DNA from: Bin18 sp965200355 | Lineage (GTDB): Bacteria; Desulfobacterota; Binatia; Bin18 | NCBI GenBank assembly: GCA_965200355.1 | Contig: OZ241351.1 | Location: forward strand, 2,170,001 to 2,234,000 | Reading direction: 5' to 3' | Length of the DNA: 64,000 nucleotides | Shown: positions 8,467 through 17,469 of the stretch, one piece after another | How the letters are laid out: the number at the start of each line of letters is the position of its first letter | How positions within the stretch are numbered: position 1 is the stretch's first letter | Position numbers and translations under genes: made by a program | Notes under the pieces: generated by a model | What the model saw: only the letters and a program-made list of their open reading frames with translations | What the model was told of the DNA's origin: nothing | Database searches by the model: none

Positions 8467-9804
8467 CTACCTCCGACCCTCGGTCAACTTGTTCACATCG
8501 TACAGGCTCAGCACCTCCTCCACATCCACCTCTGGATAGCCCATATCCAGTGCCGGAAAGAGCGACGCCTGACCGGTTTTGACATCAACGACCGTGACCC
8601 CAAGATAACGACTGAGATGCGCCCCCGTATTCATTTCCGGCAGGTGCTGAGCGTCCTCAGACCAGGAGTTCTGCATCCCCCACACCTTCCACAGGCTGCC
8701 TGCCTGGTCGAAGGCCATACTCGAAGTCACCCGATAGGTCTGGGTGTCAATAAACAGCAGCTTACTGCTGTAGGGATGATTCGCTCGCTTGGGCTTGATC
8801 TCGACCACCAGGGCCCGACGCAACTCCCACGGCCCGAGCGGCGCCCGGCCGGCAGGGCCATAATAACGCGCATAGGCATGAGGCGCGTTCATAATATGCA
8901 GCACCTCCTTCCAGCCGTGGAAGGTCCAGTCATAATCCAGCACCCGTCCGGAGAAGCCGAAGAAGTCATCGAGGGTCGTATCCGAGCCCTGGAACGAGTC
9001 GGCCTTTTCTTCCGCGGACACCCGGCGGACCTTGCGCAGGGACGGCACATAGGTCCAGGCTTGATCGGCCCGGTGCGGGTCGCTCGAACGCTGGATGAGC
9101 ACGCGCAAGCCACGCATTTCATACGGGTCGGTAAAGTCGTTGATATCTTTCCACTCGAACTCCGCGGCGCCATCAACCGGCAGGGTATAATGCTGCTCGG
9201 GCAGCATGGCGAGATGGCTGTGGTACACCCGCTGATAGCGTTGCTGAAGTACCCGCTCAACCGTCCCCCCCGGCTGAATCATATCTTCGGGTAAACCTGA
9301 CAGCGCCCCATGCGTCCCCCCCGGTTTGATCATAATCGTGGCGAAGTTGCCGACCTTGATACCATAATGCTGCCAGCGGAAATTAAAATTCCAGCCGATC
9401 TTGAGGCCGGCGGTCGGGTCTGCCGGGTCGAGTTGATCCGCGGGAAACGGTTGGCCGGCGGTATAATTCCTCAGACTCCCGTCCTCGGCAAGCTGGGTCT
9501 GGCCGGCGAACTTCTCGGTCGCTTCAAGATAGTCTGACCGCGGGGGGTAATCGCCCGGAGAGATGATGGCAAAGGTCACGTCCGAAAACTGGAACTCTTC
9601 AAAATATCCAGGCGGCACAAAGGGGCGTATCTTGTCCATGTCGCTCAGTCCCAGGGTCTGGCCAGGCGTAAACTCCGGCTGGGCGTCTTGATACTGCTGC
9701 ACCCATTGCAGGACGGTTGCTCGGGTCATGGCGCCTCGCTCATCTTGCGCCCAACCGGGTCCACTCCAAATCAGGAATCCTATCAGTAGAAGAACAAACC
9801 GCAT
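8467..9804 (-). CDS. DUF1329 outer-membrane lipoprotein-sorting-like protein (second copy)
   Basis: About 445 aa, starting with a clear signal peptide (MRFVLLLIGFLIWSGPGWAQ). The mature part carries the family hallmarks AWTYVPSLRKVRRVSA, TLDDFFGFSGRVLDYDWTFHG and HPYSSKLLFIDTQTYRV, as in LolA-fold DUF1329 proteins. It is presumably periplasmic or attached to the outer membrane and may help move a hydrophobic compound or lipoprotein; this is inference. The chosen ATG has AAGGAG 5 nt upstream. A longer frame exists but adds no domain. It resembles the first copy in motif order but is clearly divergent from it, so the pair is an old duplication or two specialised members. Confidence 0.82.
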   Translation of the reverse strand: MRFVLLLIGFLIWSGPGWAQDERGAMTRATVLQWVQQYQDAQPEFTPGQTLGLSDMDKIRPFVPPGYFEEFQFSDVTFAIISPGDYPPRSDYLEATEKFAGQTQLAEDGSLRNYTAGQPFPADQLDPADPTAGLKIGWNFNFRWQHYGIKVGNFATIMIKPGGTHGALSGLPEDMIQPGGTVERVLQQRYQRVYHSHLAMLPEQHYTLPVDGAAEFEWKDINDFTDPYEMRGLRVLIQRSSDPHRADQAWTYVPSLRKVRRVSAEEKADSFQGSDTTLDDFFGFSGRVLDYDWTFHGWKEVLHIMNAPHAYARYYGPAGRAPLGPWELRRALVVEIKPKRANHPYSSKLLFIDTQTYRVTSSMAFDQAGSLWKVWGMQNSWSEDAQHLPEMNTGAHLSRYLGVTVVDVKTGQASLFPALDMGYPEVDVEEVLSLYDVNKLTEGRR

Positions 9805-9924
9805 GTACGCTCCTTCATCTGCTGTGTACGCTTGACCACTATATCTTTGCAAACCATACCAGCTTGGCTATGGTGGTGATTATTTCTGACGGTTCCCCAA
9901 ACTGCAACGACTGAGGAGGGCAGC

Positions 9925-10407
9925 ATGAGTATTGATGATTTAGCCCAACGGCTCCAGGTTTTGGAAGACATTGAGGCCATTAAAAAAGTGAAAGCCGAAT
10001 ACTGCGCGCATTGTGACAACGGCTACAACCCGGATGGGATTGCCGAGCTGTTTGCCGAAGACGGGGTGTGGGACGGCGGGGTTGACGTGTTTGGCAAATA
10101 CGACGGTCGGGAGGCCATTCGGACGTTCTTCACCGGGGCCACCAAGGTGATTCCGTTCGCAGTCCATAACGTCATGAATCCCATTATTGAAGTCGATGGT
10201 GACACAGCCACGGGGCAGTGGTATCTGTTTCAGCCCTGCACGATGACCGACAAAGACGGGGATAAAGCTGTATGGGGTGCGGCCAAATATCACGACGACT
10301 ATGTGCGGCTCAACGGCGAGTGGAAAATCCAGACCCTGCGGGTCGCGTTTGAGTTCTGGACACCCTTTGAAAAGGGCTGGGTGGAAAAACGGATGATCCA
10401 GGACTAG
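9925..10407 (+). CDS. SnoaL-like / NTF2-fold protein
   Basis: A 160-aa single-domain protein of the SnoaL-like polyketide cyclase/NTF2 superfamily. It shows an N-terminal helix (LQVLEDIEAIKKVKAEYC), the AELFAEDGVWDGG turn, the HNVMNPIIEVDGDTATGQWYL strand pair and a final strand ending NGEWKIQTLRVAFEF. Such small cone-shaped proteins act as isomerases, hydrolases or dehydratases in catabolic and secondary pathways, or simply bind ligands. The reaction here is not predictable. The ribosome binding site is GAGGAGGG. It is divergent from the DUF1329 gene and followed 30 nt later by a GTPase gene. Confidence 0.85.
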   Translation: MSIDDLAQRLQVLEDIEAIKKVKAEYCAHCDNGYNPDGIAELFAEDGVWDGGVDVFGKYDGREAIRTFFTGATKVIPFAVHNVMNPIIEVDGDTATGQWYLFQPCTMTDKDGDKAVWGAAKYHDDYVRLNGEWKIQTLRVAFEFWTPFEKGWVEKRMIQD

Positions 10408-10437
10408 CCGCCTCATCCCTACCGGAGCGGCACCCCT

Positions 10438-11997
10438 GTGACGGTGGGAAAACGTCCCTCTCTCCGCGCTTTCTTGTGGCCCAGACCCTCTGCCACGGAG
10501 CAACGGCCCTCGCGGCTCGAGGCCCATCTCAGGCAGCTTGAGGCCCATCTCTCGCAGGAATATCCTGCCCTCTTCGACGTTGTGCAGAGCTTCCGCAAGC
10601 TCGACGAGGTGGCCTACCGGCTCGGGATACTCTCGCGCGAGGAATCGTTCGCGACCCGCGTCCCCTGGTGGCCGGTGATAGCCGTACTCGGCACCTTCTC
10701 GTCAGGAAAATCCTCATTCATCAACCATTTCCTGCAAGAGCCCCTCCAGGCGACCGGCAACCAGGCCGTTGACGACAAGTTCACGGCGCTCTGCTTCGGC
10801 CCCGAAACACGCACGCTGCCCGGTCTTGCGCTGGACGCTGACCCGCGCTTTGCGTTCTACCAGATCAGCCGCGCCATTGAGAACGAGACCACGGGCGAAG
10901 GGGGCCGGATCAATGCCTATCTCCAACTCAAGACCTGCCAGAGCGATGCCTTGCTGGGGAAGATATTCATTGATTCACCGGGATTCGACGCTGATGAGCA
11001 ACGCGCCACGATCCTGGGTATCACCAATCATATCATTGAGCTGTCCGACCTGGTGCTGGTGTTCTTCGACGCCGGCCACCCTGAGTCGAAGGCCATGCGG
11101 GATACCCTGGACCATCTCGTGCGTAAGGCCATCCACCGGCCCGACTCGAATAAATTTCTCTACATCCTCAACAAGATCGACAATGCCGCGCGCGAGGACA
11201 ATTTTGCAGAGGTCTTCGCCGCCTGGCAGCGCGCGCTCGCCCAGGCCGGCCTCACCGCCGGTCGATTCTACAGTCTCTACAATCCCTGGGCCGCCCAGCA
11301 GATTGACAATCCAGCGACCCGGCAGCGCTTTGAGGCCATACGGGAAAAAGACAGCGCCGAGGTCTACCAGCGTATTCATCAAGTGGAAACCGAGCGCGAG
11401 TACCGCGTCATCGGCGAACTCAAAAAAACCGCGGAGGCGCTCCAGACCCAGGTCATGCCAGCGGTGGCGTCGGCCAGGGCGTTATGGCAGCGCCGGGTGG
11501 TGTGGGCCGACGCCACGGTCTTGGGGGTGCTCATCGCGCTGGCGGTGTGGGCAGAATACTGGCCCGAATTCCAGGGGGCCGGCCTCCTCGTGTTCGGAGT
11601 GGTGGTCCTCGGCTGCTACTTCCTGCACCGCCTGATTCGGCAGTGGGTCGCGCGGTTCATCCAGCGCCGCCTTGCGCGCAAATCGTACCTGGCCGACCTG
11701 GACGACGACACGCGGAAATGGGTGGACCGGGCCTTCAAGCGCAACACCAGGCCGAGGCGGCCGATTCTCGTCTGGTGGTTAGCCGGCTGGGGCCGGGACG
11801 CGCGCCGACGTATTGAAGAGGTGGTCGGCGATGCAGACCGTTTCATCAAGCGCCTGAACGACCGCTTTACCGCTCCTACCGGGCAAGCGCCCAGGCCGGC
11901 CGACTCGGCCGCCGGCCGCCCCGGTCGCCTCAAACCAGAGCCGGACACCGATGAGCCACAGTCCGACCCGCCGCCCCCCACGGCCACACATCCCTGA
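10438..11997 (+). CDS. dynamin-family GTPase with two membrane segments
   Basis: A 519-aa protein with the G motifs of dynamin-like GTPases: P-loop LGTFSSGKSSFIN at about residue 84, DSPGFD (G3) near 179 and LNKID (G4) near 244. Residues about 355-400 contain two hydrophobic helices (ADATVLGVLIALAVWAEYW and GLLVFGVVVLGCYFLH), followed by a very basic region and a Pro-rich tail. This fits bacterial dynamin-like proteins that remodel membranes in a GTP-dependent way. Most such proteins occur as tandem pairs; this one stands alone. The start is a GTG with GGAGCGG upstream; an ATG is not available nearby. The downstream LLM gene appears to have its own promoter. Confidence 0.85.
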   Translation: MTVGKRPSLRAFLWPRPSATEQRPSRLEAHLRQLEAHLSQEYPALFDVVQSFRKLDEVAYRLGILSREESFATRVPWWPVIAVLGTFSSGKSSFINHFLQEPLQATGNQAVDDKFTALCFGPETRTLPGLALDADPRFAFYQISRAIENETTGEGGRINAYLQLKTCQSDALLGKIFIDSPGFDADEQRATILGITNHIIELSDLVLVFFDAGHPESKAMRDTLDHLVRKAIHRPDSNKFLYILNKIDNAAREDNFAEVFAAWQRALAQAGLTAGRFYSLYNPWAAQQIDNPATRQRFEAIREKDSAEVYQRIHQVETEREYRVIGELKKTAEALQTQVMPAVASARALWQRRVVWADATVLGVLIALAVWAEYWPEFQGAGLLVFGVVVLGCYFLHRLIRQWVARFIQRRLARKSYLADLDDDTRKWVDRAFKRNTRPRRPILVWWLAGWGRDARRRIEEVVGDADRFIKRLNDRFTAPTGQAPRPADSAAGRPGRLKPEPDTDEPQSDPPPPTATHP

Positions 11998-12050
11998 GCA
12001 CGCACAGACCCCGCCCGGCGCGGCAGCGCTTGAGGGGTCATGCCCTTTTC

Positions 12051-12061
12051 TATAGGAATGG
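12051..12061 (+). promoter_or_regulatory. Candidate -10 promoter element TATAGGAATGG
   Basis: TATAGGAATGG lies 32 nt before the LLM start codon and is repeated almost exactly before two other plus-strand genes (13644 and 22006). A TTGAGG-like -35 lies about 15 nt upstream. No experimental support is visible. Confidence 0.35.
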
Positions 12062-12082
12062 ACCGATATCCGGGAGAAGACC

Positions 12083-13516
12083 ATGAACAAACGCATCTAT
12101 TTCAACGCCTTTCATATGAACTGTGTGGTGCACCAATCGCCCGGTCTGTGGGTCTTGCCGGAAGATCAGATGGAGCACTACACCGACCTCGATACCTGGC
12201 TTGTCCTTGCCAGATTATTAGAACGGGGCAAGTTTGACGCTCTGTTTCTGGCCGATGTGGTCGGCGTCTATGATGTGTTTCGGGGCAATCGGGAGGCCGC
12301 CCTGACCCAGGCGACCCAAACCCCGGTGAATGACCCCATGCTGCTGGTCCCGGCTATGGCCGCGGCAACCGAACATCTGGGCTTCGCTTTTACCAGTTCG
12401 ATTCTCCAGTATCATCCCTTTACCTTTGCCCGGCTCATCTCGACGCTGGACCATCTCACCAAGGGCCGGGTAGCCTGGAATATCGTGACCTCCTATCTGG
12501 AAAGTACCGGGCGCAGCTATGGGCGGTCCGGTCTGCCCGAACATGACGAGCGCTATGACATGGCGGATGAGTATTGTGAGGTGTGCTACAAGCTGTGGGA
12601 ATCGAGTTGGGCGGACGACGCGGTCGTCAAAGACCGGCAGCGTGGTATCTACGCCGACCCGAGCAAGGTGCACAATGTCGTCCACAAGGGCAGGTATTAC
12701 ACGCTGGACGGCTGTCATCTGTCCGAACCGTCCCCACAACGCACCCCGGTGTTATACCAGGCTGGCTCTTCAGCCCGCGGCCAGGCATTTGCCGCCCGCC
12801 ACGCCGAGTGCGTATTCCTCGCGTCCCCAACGCCTGAGATTGCACGGCGGACCATCCAGGCGACCCGCAAACAGGCAGAACAGCACGGACGCAACCCAGA
12901 GGATATTCTTTTCTTTGCCTACCTCAAAACGGTCACCGGCGGCACGGAGGCGGAAGTCAAGCAGAAGTATAACGACTATCTGGAACATACCAGCTATGAC
13001 GGCTCGATGGCGCTATGGTGTGGCTGGGCCGGCTATGATTTCGGCCAACTCGACCCAGATGAACCGCTCGAATATGTGAAAACAAACGCCATCCGCACGC
13101 TCTGGAATAATTTCTCTTGCGCCGACCCGGAGCGCAAATGGCGGGTCCGCGACCTTGCCAAATATGTCGGCCTTGGTGGCGGTGGTCCGGTAGTGACAGG
13201 GACACCAGAGCAGATTGCGGACGAATTGCAGGCCTGGACCCAGGCCGGAGTCGATGGGTTCAACCTCGCCTACGCCGTGACGCCGGGCACGTTCGCAGAC
13301 TTTGTTGACGGCGTTGTGCCGGTTCTCCAGCAACGCGGCATAATGCAGACAGAGTACCAGGCCGGCACCCTGCGCGAAAAGCTCTACGGGGCCGGGCAGG
13401 CACGGCTGAGCCCTCCGCATCCGGCAGCGCAATACCGACGCTCCGCGGCGGCTTCTGCCCAGGTCTCCGCTCAGCCTCGTCAGGCCGGCTCAGCCAGCGT
13501 GGCCGTGGCGAAATAA
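12083..13516 (+). CDS. LLM flavin-dependent monooxygenase, NtaA/SnaA/DszA type
   Basis: A 477-aa member of the NtaA/SnaA/DszA group of bacterial luciferase-like monooxygenases, which use FMNH2 supplied by a separate reductase. Diagnostic segments are the N-terminal INxxN-like RIYFNAFHMNCVVHQSPG, FDALFLADVVGVYD, the GRVAWNIVTSYLESTGRSYGR block and HKGRYYTLDGCHLSEPSPQRTPVLYQAGSS. Relatives oxidise nitrilotriacetate, EDTA, dibenzothiophene sulfone or pristinamycin; the substrate here is unknown. The last 50 residues are Ala/Ser/Gln-rich and look disordered. GGGAGAAGACC precedes the ATG. No flavin reductase is seen nearby. Confidence 0.9.
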   Translation: MNKRIYFNAFHMNCVVHQSPGLWVLPEDQMEHYTDLDTWLVLARLLERGKFDALFLADVVGVYDVFRGNREAALTQATQTPVNDPMLLVPAMAAATEHLGFAFTSSILQYHPFTFARLISTLDHLTKGRVAWNIVTSYLESTGRSYGRSGLPEHDERYDMADEYCEVCYKLWESSWADDAVVKDRQRGIYADPSKVHNVVHKGRYYTLDGCHLSEPSPQRTPVLYQAGSSARGQAFAARHAECVFLASPTPEIARRTIQATRKQAEQHGRNPEDILFFAYLKTVTGGTEAEVKQKYNDYLEHTSYDGSMALWCGWAGYDFGQLDPDEPLEYVKTNAIRTLWNNFSCADPERKWRVRDLAKYVGLGGGGPVVTGTPEQIADELQAWTQAGVDGFNLAYAVTPGTFADFVDGVVPVLQQRGIMQTEYQAGTLREKLYGAGQARLSPPHPAAQYRRSAAASAQVSAQPRQAGSASVAVAK

Positions 13517-13643
13517 ACGAAGAGGCGGCGTGTCCGGCTTCATATGTGGACATGAATAGAAATCAGCGTGCCCGACTCAATCACGAGTCCCCCCTGGAAT
13601 CAAACGGCCCCATAAGCAGGGTTTTCATCGCCGCGAGACGTGG

Positions 13644-13654
13644 TATAGGAACGG
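13644..13654 (+). promoter_or_regulatory. Candidate -10 promoter element TATAGGAACGG
   Basis: Second copy of the TATAGGAAYGG motif, 42 nt before the start codon of the next LLM gene. A possible -35 (TTTTCATC) is 15-17 nt further upstream. Confidence 0.35.
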
Positions 13655-13685
13655 CTACTATCTGCCCCCGGTGAAGGAAGATCGT

Positions 13686-14591
13686 ATGAAAATCGGTTTT
13701 ATGCTGCCCGCCTTTGGCGCAATGGCGACCCACGAGAATATGCTGGCTATGGCCCAGCTCGCCGAAGAGCGGGGCTTCGAGTCGGTCTGGGTGCCCGACC
13801 ACGTTATTATGCCGACCAAGATCGACACCCCGTACCCGTACAGCAAATCGGGGCGTTATATCGCCGACCCCAAGGGCGCCCATCTGGAGCCGTTTACTGT
13901 GCTGTCGTTTGTGGCGGCCTGTACGCGCCGGGTGCGGCTGGGGTTTACCGTTATCGTCGCGCCCTACCGCCATCCGGTCGTGACCGGCAAGATGCTGGCC
14001 TCGTTGGATGTCCTGTCAAATGGCCGGCTGATTGTCGGTGTCGGCAGCGGCTGGTTGGAAGAGGAGTTCCACGCCCTGGAGGTCCCGTTTGCCAAACGCT
14101 GGACGCGCACGGACGAGCATATCCGCATTTGGAAAGAACTCTGGACCGCCGAGGAGCCGCGCTTTGCGGGTGCATATCACCGCTTTGCGGATGTCCAGTG
14201 TCGGCCGCAGCCGCTGCAAAAGCCACACCCACCGATTACGATAGGCGGACGCGGGCGGGCTGGTCTCCGTCGGGTGGTGAGCATGGCCGACGGCTGGCAG
14301 GTCGTCTCCGAGCATCCCGACGATGTGTATAGCACCGAAGGCGATTTGGCGAAGGACTTACACACGCTCAGGCAGATGTGTGACGAGGCCGGCCGCGACT
14401 TCTCGACCATAGAGATTACCGCGGTGATTATTGCCGGCACAGCCGCAGGAGTCCTCAAGGACTTGCCAGGCTGGGAACGCCTGGGCGTGGACCGGTTGAT
14501 TCTTGACTTTCCGTCGTTTGCGTCCGAGCCTGGGGAGATGGCGGCCATCTTGGAAAAAATCGCCGCCGAGGCCGAGATGACCGCGGCCTGA
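13686..14591 (+). CDS. LLM oxidoreductase, F420-dependent type (TIGR03619-like)
   Basis: A 301-aa TIM-barrel oxidoreductase of the luciferase-like superfamily, in the short single-domain branch often annotated as F420-dependent. It shows MKIGFMLPAFG at the N-terminus, RGFESVWVPDHVIMP, HPVVTGKMLASLDVLSNGRLIVGVGSGW and the PHPPITIGGRG motif. It would reduce or oxidise a substrate with a deazaflavin or flavin. The cofactor cannot be settled from sequence alone. The ATG follows GAAGGAAGATCGT; an in-frame GTG five codons upstream is less likely. It is followed by an exported amine oxidase gene on the same strand. Confidence 0.87.
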   Translation: MKIGFMLPAFGAMATHENMLAMAQLAEERGFESVWVPDHVIMPTKIDTPYPYSKSGRYIADPKGAHLEPFTVLSFVAACTRRVRLGFTVIVAPYRHPVVTGKMLASLDVLSNGRLIVGVGSGWLEEEFHALEVPFAKRWTRTDEHIRIWKELWTAEEPRFAGAYHRFADVQCRPQPLQKPHPPITIGGRGRAGLRRVVSMADGWQVVSEHPDDVYSTEGDLAKDLHTLRQMCDEAGRDFSTIEITAVIIAGTAAGVLKDLPGWERLGVDRLILDFPSFASEPGEMAAILEKIAAEAEMTAA

Positions 14592-14663
14592 TATGGCCGA
14601 TTTCCTCGGACACAGAAAATCGCTTCTCCATCCAACCTCGCAGTCTGCGCCCAACCGCAGGGC

Positions 14664-16115
14664 GTGAGCAGGGGGGATGTGGAGACACCAATCGCACGTC
14701 GCGACTTTCACAAGCTGCTGCTGAGGGCTGGGGCGGCCGTGTTGCCTGGCTGTCGGTCTCAGGCCCATTCCGCGGTTCCGCCGGGCGGCACAGTCCTGGT
14801 TGTTGGGGCTGGCGTAAGCGGGCTGGCCGCGGCCGGCGCGCTGGAGCGTGCCGGCTATGGGGTCACCATTCTGGAAGCCCGAGAACGCCTCGGCGGTCGG
14901 GTCCAGACTGACCGCCGCTTTGAAACCCCGATTGATCTCGGGGCGTCCTGGCTGCACGGAGGGCCGGACAATCCGCTCAAGGGCGTTGCGGCAAACCTGG
15001 GCATACGGACGCGGGTGAGTGAATATACGAATATGGCCGCCTATCATCTGGGCACGGTCGGTCGCTCAGCCCTCCCCCGAGCCGTATTTGAGGCCGAATA
15101 CGCGAAACTCGAGGCCGCGGTGTATGGGCAGAGCGGCTGGACCGCGGTCTCGACCCTCGTCCGTCGTTGGCTGGGACGCCCCGGTGTCAGGGTTTCGGTT
15201 GCCGATGTCCTGAACAGCCTGCCCGCTCCGTTGACTGAGGCGGGCCGGTTGGCGCGCTGTCGGATCGAGAAAGGGATAGAGAACCTGTACGCCGCACCTG
15301 CGTCTGACCTCGGTTTTGCCGCTCTCTTATACGAATCGATAACCGGGCCAACGGGAAAAGACTTTGCCTCGGGAGAGCAATTTGTGCTCGATGGGATGGA
15401 CCGGCTGGTCCAGCATCTGGCCGCAGGGCTCTCGGTCCGGTTGGGCCAGCGCGTCAAGCGCATTGTCTACGGCACAGACGGCGTCCGGGCGGAAGCCGAG
15501 CAGGAAACGTTCCTCGCCGACGGGGTGGTAGTTACGGTCCCCATCGGGGTACTGCAATCGGAGCAGCTCGTCTTTGCGCCGGCATTGCCGCCCGCCCATC
15601 GGACCGCCTTGTCCCGCCTGGGTATGGGCCTGTTCAATAAAATAGTCCTGCGCTTTCCGCGCGTGTTTTGGCCCGAGGAGCCAGAGTTTATTTTTGTGTG
15701 TGGCCCCAGCCTGTGCTCTTTTTACGTGAATTTCGCCGCCTATGCCGGCCTGCCCCTGCTGGTCGGTCTCAGCGGTGGCGCGCCGGCCCACGAGATTGAG
15801 GCGCTGTCCGACCACGCCATTGTGACGCGCCTGCAAGAAGAACTCTCCAGCGTGATGGGCACGACGGTTCCCGAGCCAACCGAGGTGATTGTCCAGCGCT
15901 GGCGCTCAGACCCGTTTGCGCGCGGGTCGTATGCCTATCTCCGCGTCGGGGCGAACGGCGGGGAGCCGGAGATTGTTGCCAGACCGATTGCCGGGCGGGT
16001 CTTTTTCGCCGGGGAAGCCCTGCATCTCCACGACCCTGGGACGGTCCACGGCGCATACTGGACGGGCCAGCGGGCGGCCCGGCAGGTGCGAGGTTGGAGC
16101 AGAAGGACGGGATAA
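14664..16115 (+). CDS. FAD-dependent amine oxidase with Tat-type signal
   Basis: A 483-aa flavin amine oxidase. The dinucleotide-binding fingerprint is VLVVGAGVSGLAAAGALE, followed by LEARERLGGRVQTD and IDLGASWLHG. The C-terminal FAD region is AGRVFFAGEALHLHDPGTVHGAYWTGQRAA. These features match polyamine/monoamine oxidases and lysine-demethylase-like oxidases. Before the fingerprint the protein has ARRDFHKLLLRAGAAVLPGC, a twin-arginine motif plus a short hydrophobic stretch and a cysteine that could be a lipobox with atypical Pro at -2. It is therefore probably exported folded, with FAD bound, and perhaps lipid-anchored. The start is a GTG; a second in-frame GTG five codons later would still keep the Tat motif. 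Confidence 0.85.
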   Translation: MSRGDVETPIARRDFHKLLLRAGAAVLPGCRSQAHSAVPPGGTVLVVGAGVSGLAAAGALERAGYGVTILEARERLGGRVQTDRRFETPIDLGASWLHGGPDNPLKGVAANLGIRTRVSEYTNMAAYHLGTVGRSALPRAVFEAEYAKLEAAVYGQSGWTAVSTLVRRWLGRPGVRVSVADVLNSLPAPLTEAGRLARCRIEKGIENLYAAPASDLGFAALLYESITGPTGKDFASGEQFVLDGMDRLVQHLAAGLSVRLGQRVKRIVYGTDGVRAEAEQETFLADGVVVTVPIGVLQSEQLVFAPALPPAHRTALSRLGMGLFNKIVLRFPRVFWPEEPEFIFVCGPSLCSFYVNFAAYAGLPLLVGLSGGAPAHEIEALSDHAIVTRLQEELSSVMGTTVPEPTEVIVQRWRSDPFARGSYAYLRVGANGGEPEIVARPIAGRVFFAGEALHLHDPGTVHGAYWTGQRAARQVRGWSRRTG

Positions 16116-16173
16116 TCGCAACTGGAAGACTTGACGCGGTCACGCGCCATTGGCGCACAGCGGCCGCATCCGC

Positions 16174-16378
16174 CTAAAACGTCTTCAGCTCCAGAAACTC
16201 GCCCACGTCCTGCCCAAGTCCCTGGCGGACGGGCTTCATCTGGCGGTCGTTCAGGCGCAAAGCCGGCGGCCGGATGAATGCGCTCAAACCCCCACAGCGG
16301 CACGGGGAAGAGCATGACTGCCAGATTGGTGTTGTCACAGAATGTTTTGGTATAGCGATAGATATCGTTGGCGCTCTG
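16174..16378 (-). pseudogene. DapA/dihydrodipicolinate synthase-family gene remnant
   Basis: This 330-nt gap between genes holds a broken coding fragment. In one minus-strand frame it reads IYRYTKTFCDNTNLAVMLF followed by PVPLWGFERIHP. This resembles the middle of DapA/N-acetylneuraminate-lyase family proteins, where a YTK segment precedes the Tyr-containing strand. The frame then changes, and the end reads FIRPPALRLNDRQMKPVRQ before a stop, which resembles the C-terminal RPPL-x-PL segment of the same family. About half of a normal 300-aa protein is missing between the two. I read it as a deletion remnant. The family call is from motif memory and should be tested by a protein search. Confidence 0.4.
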
Positions 16379-16445
16379 CCTTGCAAGCTAGTGGTTTCGC
16401 GTTGCCGAGGCGGGCCAATAGACACCAATCTCTGTGATTTGCGGA

Positions 16446-17330
16446 CTATTTCAGCAGCCTGCCAAGGCTGTCGATAAGTTCGACAAGCCGTGGCAAGAAG
16501 AGCGTGCATACTCCTGAGCCACACTTCCCCTGCCAGAAGTCGGTCATCACTCCGCGGTAGCCCTGACTCAGATAATCTCTGATTGCGCTTGTGTCGTTCA
16601 CCGTGTGCAACACGACATTGAAATCATCAGTCAGACTGCGCAAATCGCCTGTCAGATGATGAAAATGGACGATCACGGCTATTTTTTCATTTGCCTGAAC
16701 AAACTGTCTGATAGCGGAAGGGGATACCTTGTTCGGAGATTCCCTGTACAACGTGTGCCAGTATTCCTCGAAACCGAGGCTTTCAATTTTCTGATACTGA
16801 TGATCTCGATAAAACTGCGGGATGATTCTCCGCCTGACATCAACGGTCGAACTCTTTTCCGCTACTTCCGCGTACAGTTCGATCATTTCAGGTTCCGACA
16901 TCTTGGCATCCAGGACCATCACGATGTCTGGATGGCCCGCCATGATGTCGATCAGATCATGCAGGCTCATTGATGTGTACTTGCCGAACCTCCGTTCCCG
17001 CAAAAATTCCCCGACAGTCATCTGATGGCAATCGTCTCTGATGAAGCCCTCGCAAGCGTGGTCCAACACAAAATTTCCATCACTCAATCGGCTGATATCT
17101 ACCTCGAAGTATCGGAATCCGTCCGCGTAGGATTTCGTGAACGCCTCTCGGCTGTTCGTATAGTCAATGCCATCAATGTTCCCAAGTGCATGCGCGATGT
17201 GTAACTTCGACTTGTAAACGCAGTCCTCCCCCCCCGCTGACGTTTGCTTGTCGAATCTGCACTCGCCCGGCGCAGCGAGGGCTACGCCCTACATCAGGAA
17301 AATCCCGACTATGATGGCGATCCGGAGCAT
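16446..17330 (-). pseudogene. exported GDPD/PI-PLC-like phosphodiesterase interrupted by an in-frame amber codon
   Basis: The frame encodes a protein like glycerophosphodiester phosphodiesterases. After a signal peptide comes HIAHALGNIDG, then REAF and FRYFEVDI (the GDPD E-x-D metal-binding motif), then LDHACEG and later VMVLDAK. No ATG, GTG or TTG occurs ahead of the HIAHAL region except upstream of a TAG. The ATG at 17330 gives MLRIAIIVGIFLM, then TAG (17291-17289), then GVALAAPGE. The stop therefore splits an otherwise perfect secretion signal. A TTG start at 17087 would remove the catalytic histidine. The gene is AT-richer than its surroundings. It may be a nonsense mutant, a read-through gene or a sequencing error. 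Without the stop it would be 294 residues. Confidence 0.65.
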
Positions 17331-17469
17331 TCCCACGAGAGGTTCCATTCAGGTAATAACGTGTTTGAGCTTGGTCGAAAATCCCTGTTCCGCACCACAA
17401 CACCTGTGGTTCGTGGACAGTGCGCCGCTGGTATGACACAGTGTGAGACACGCAGAAAGGAGCCGCGTG

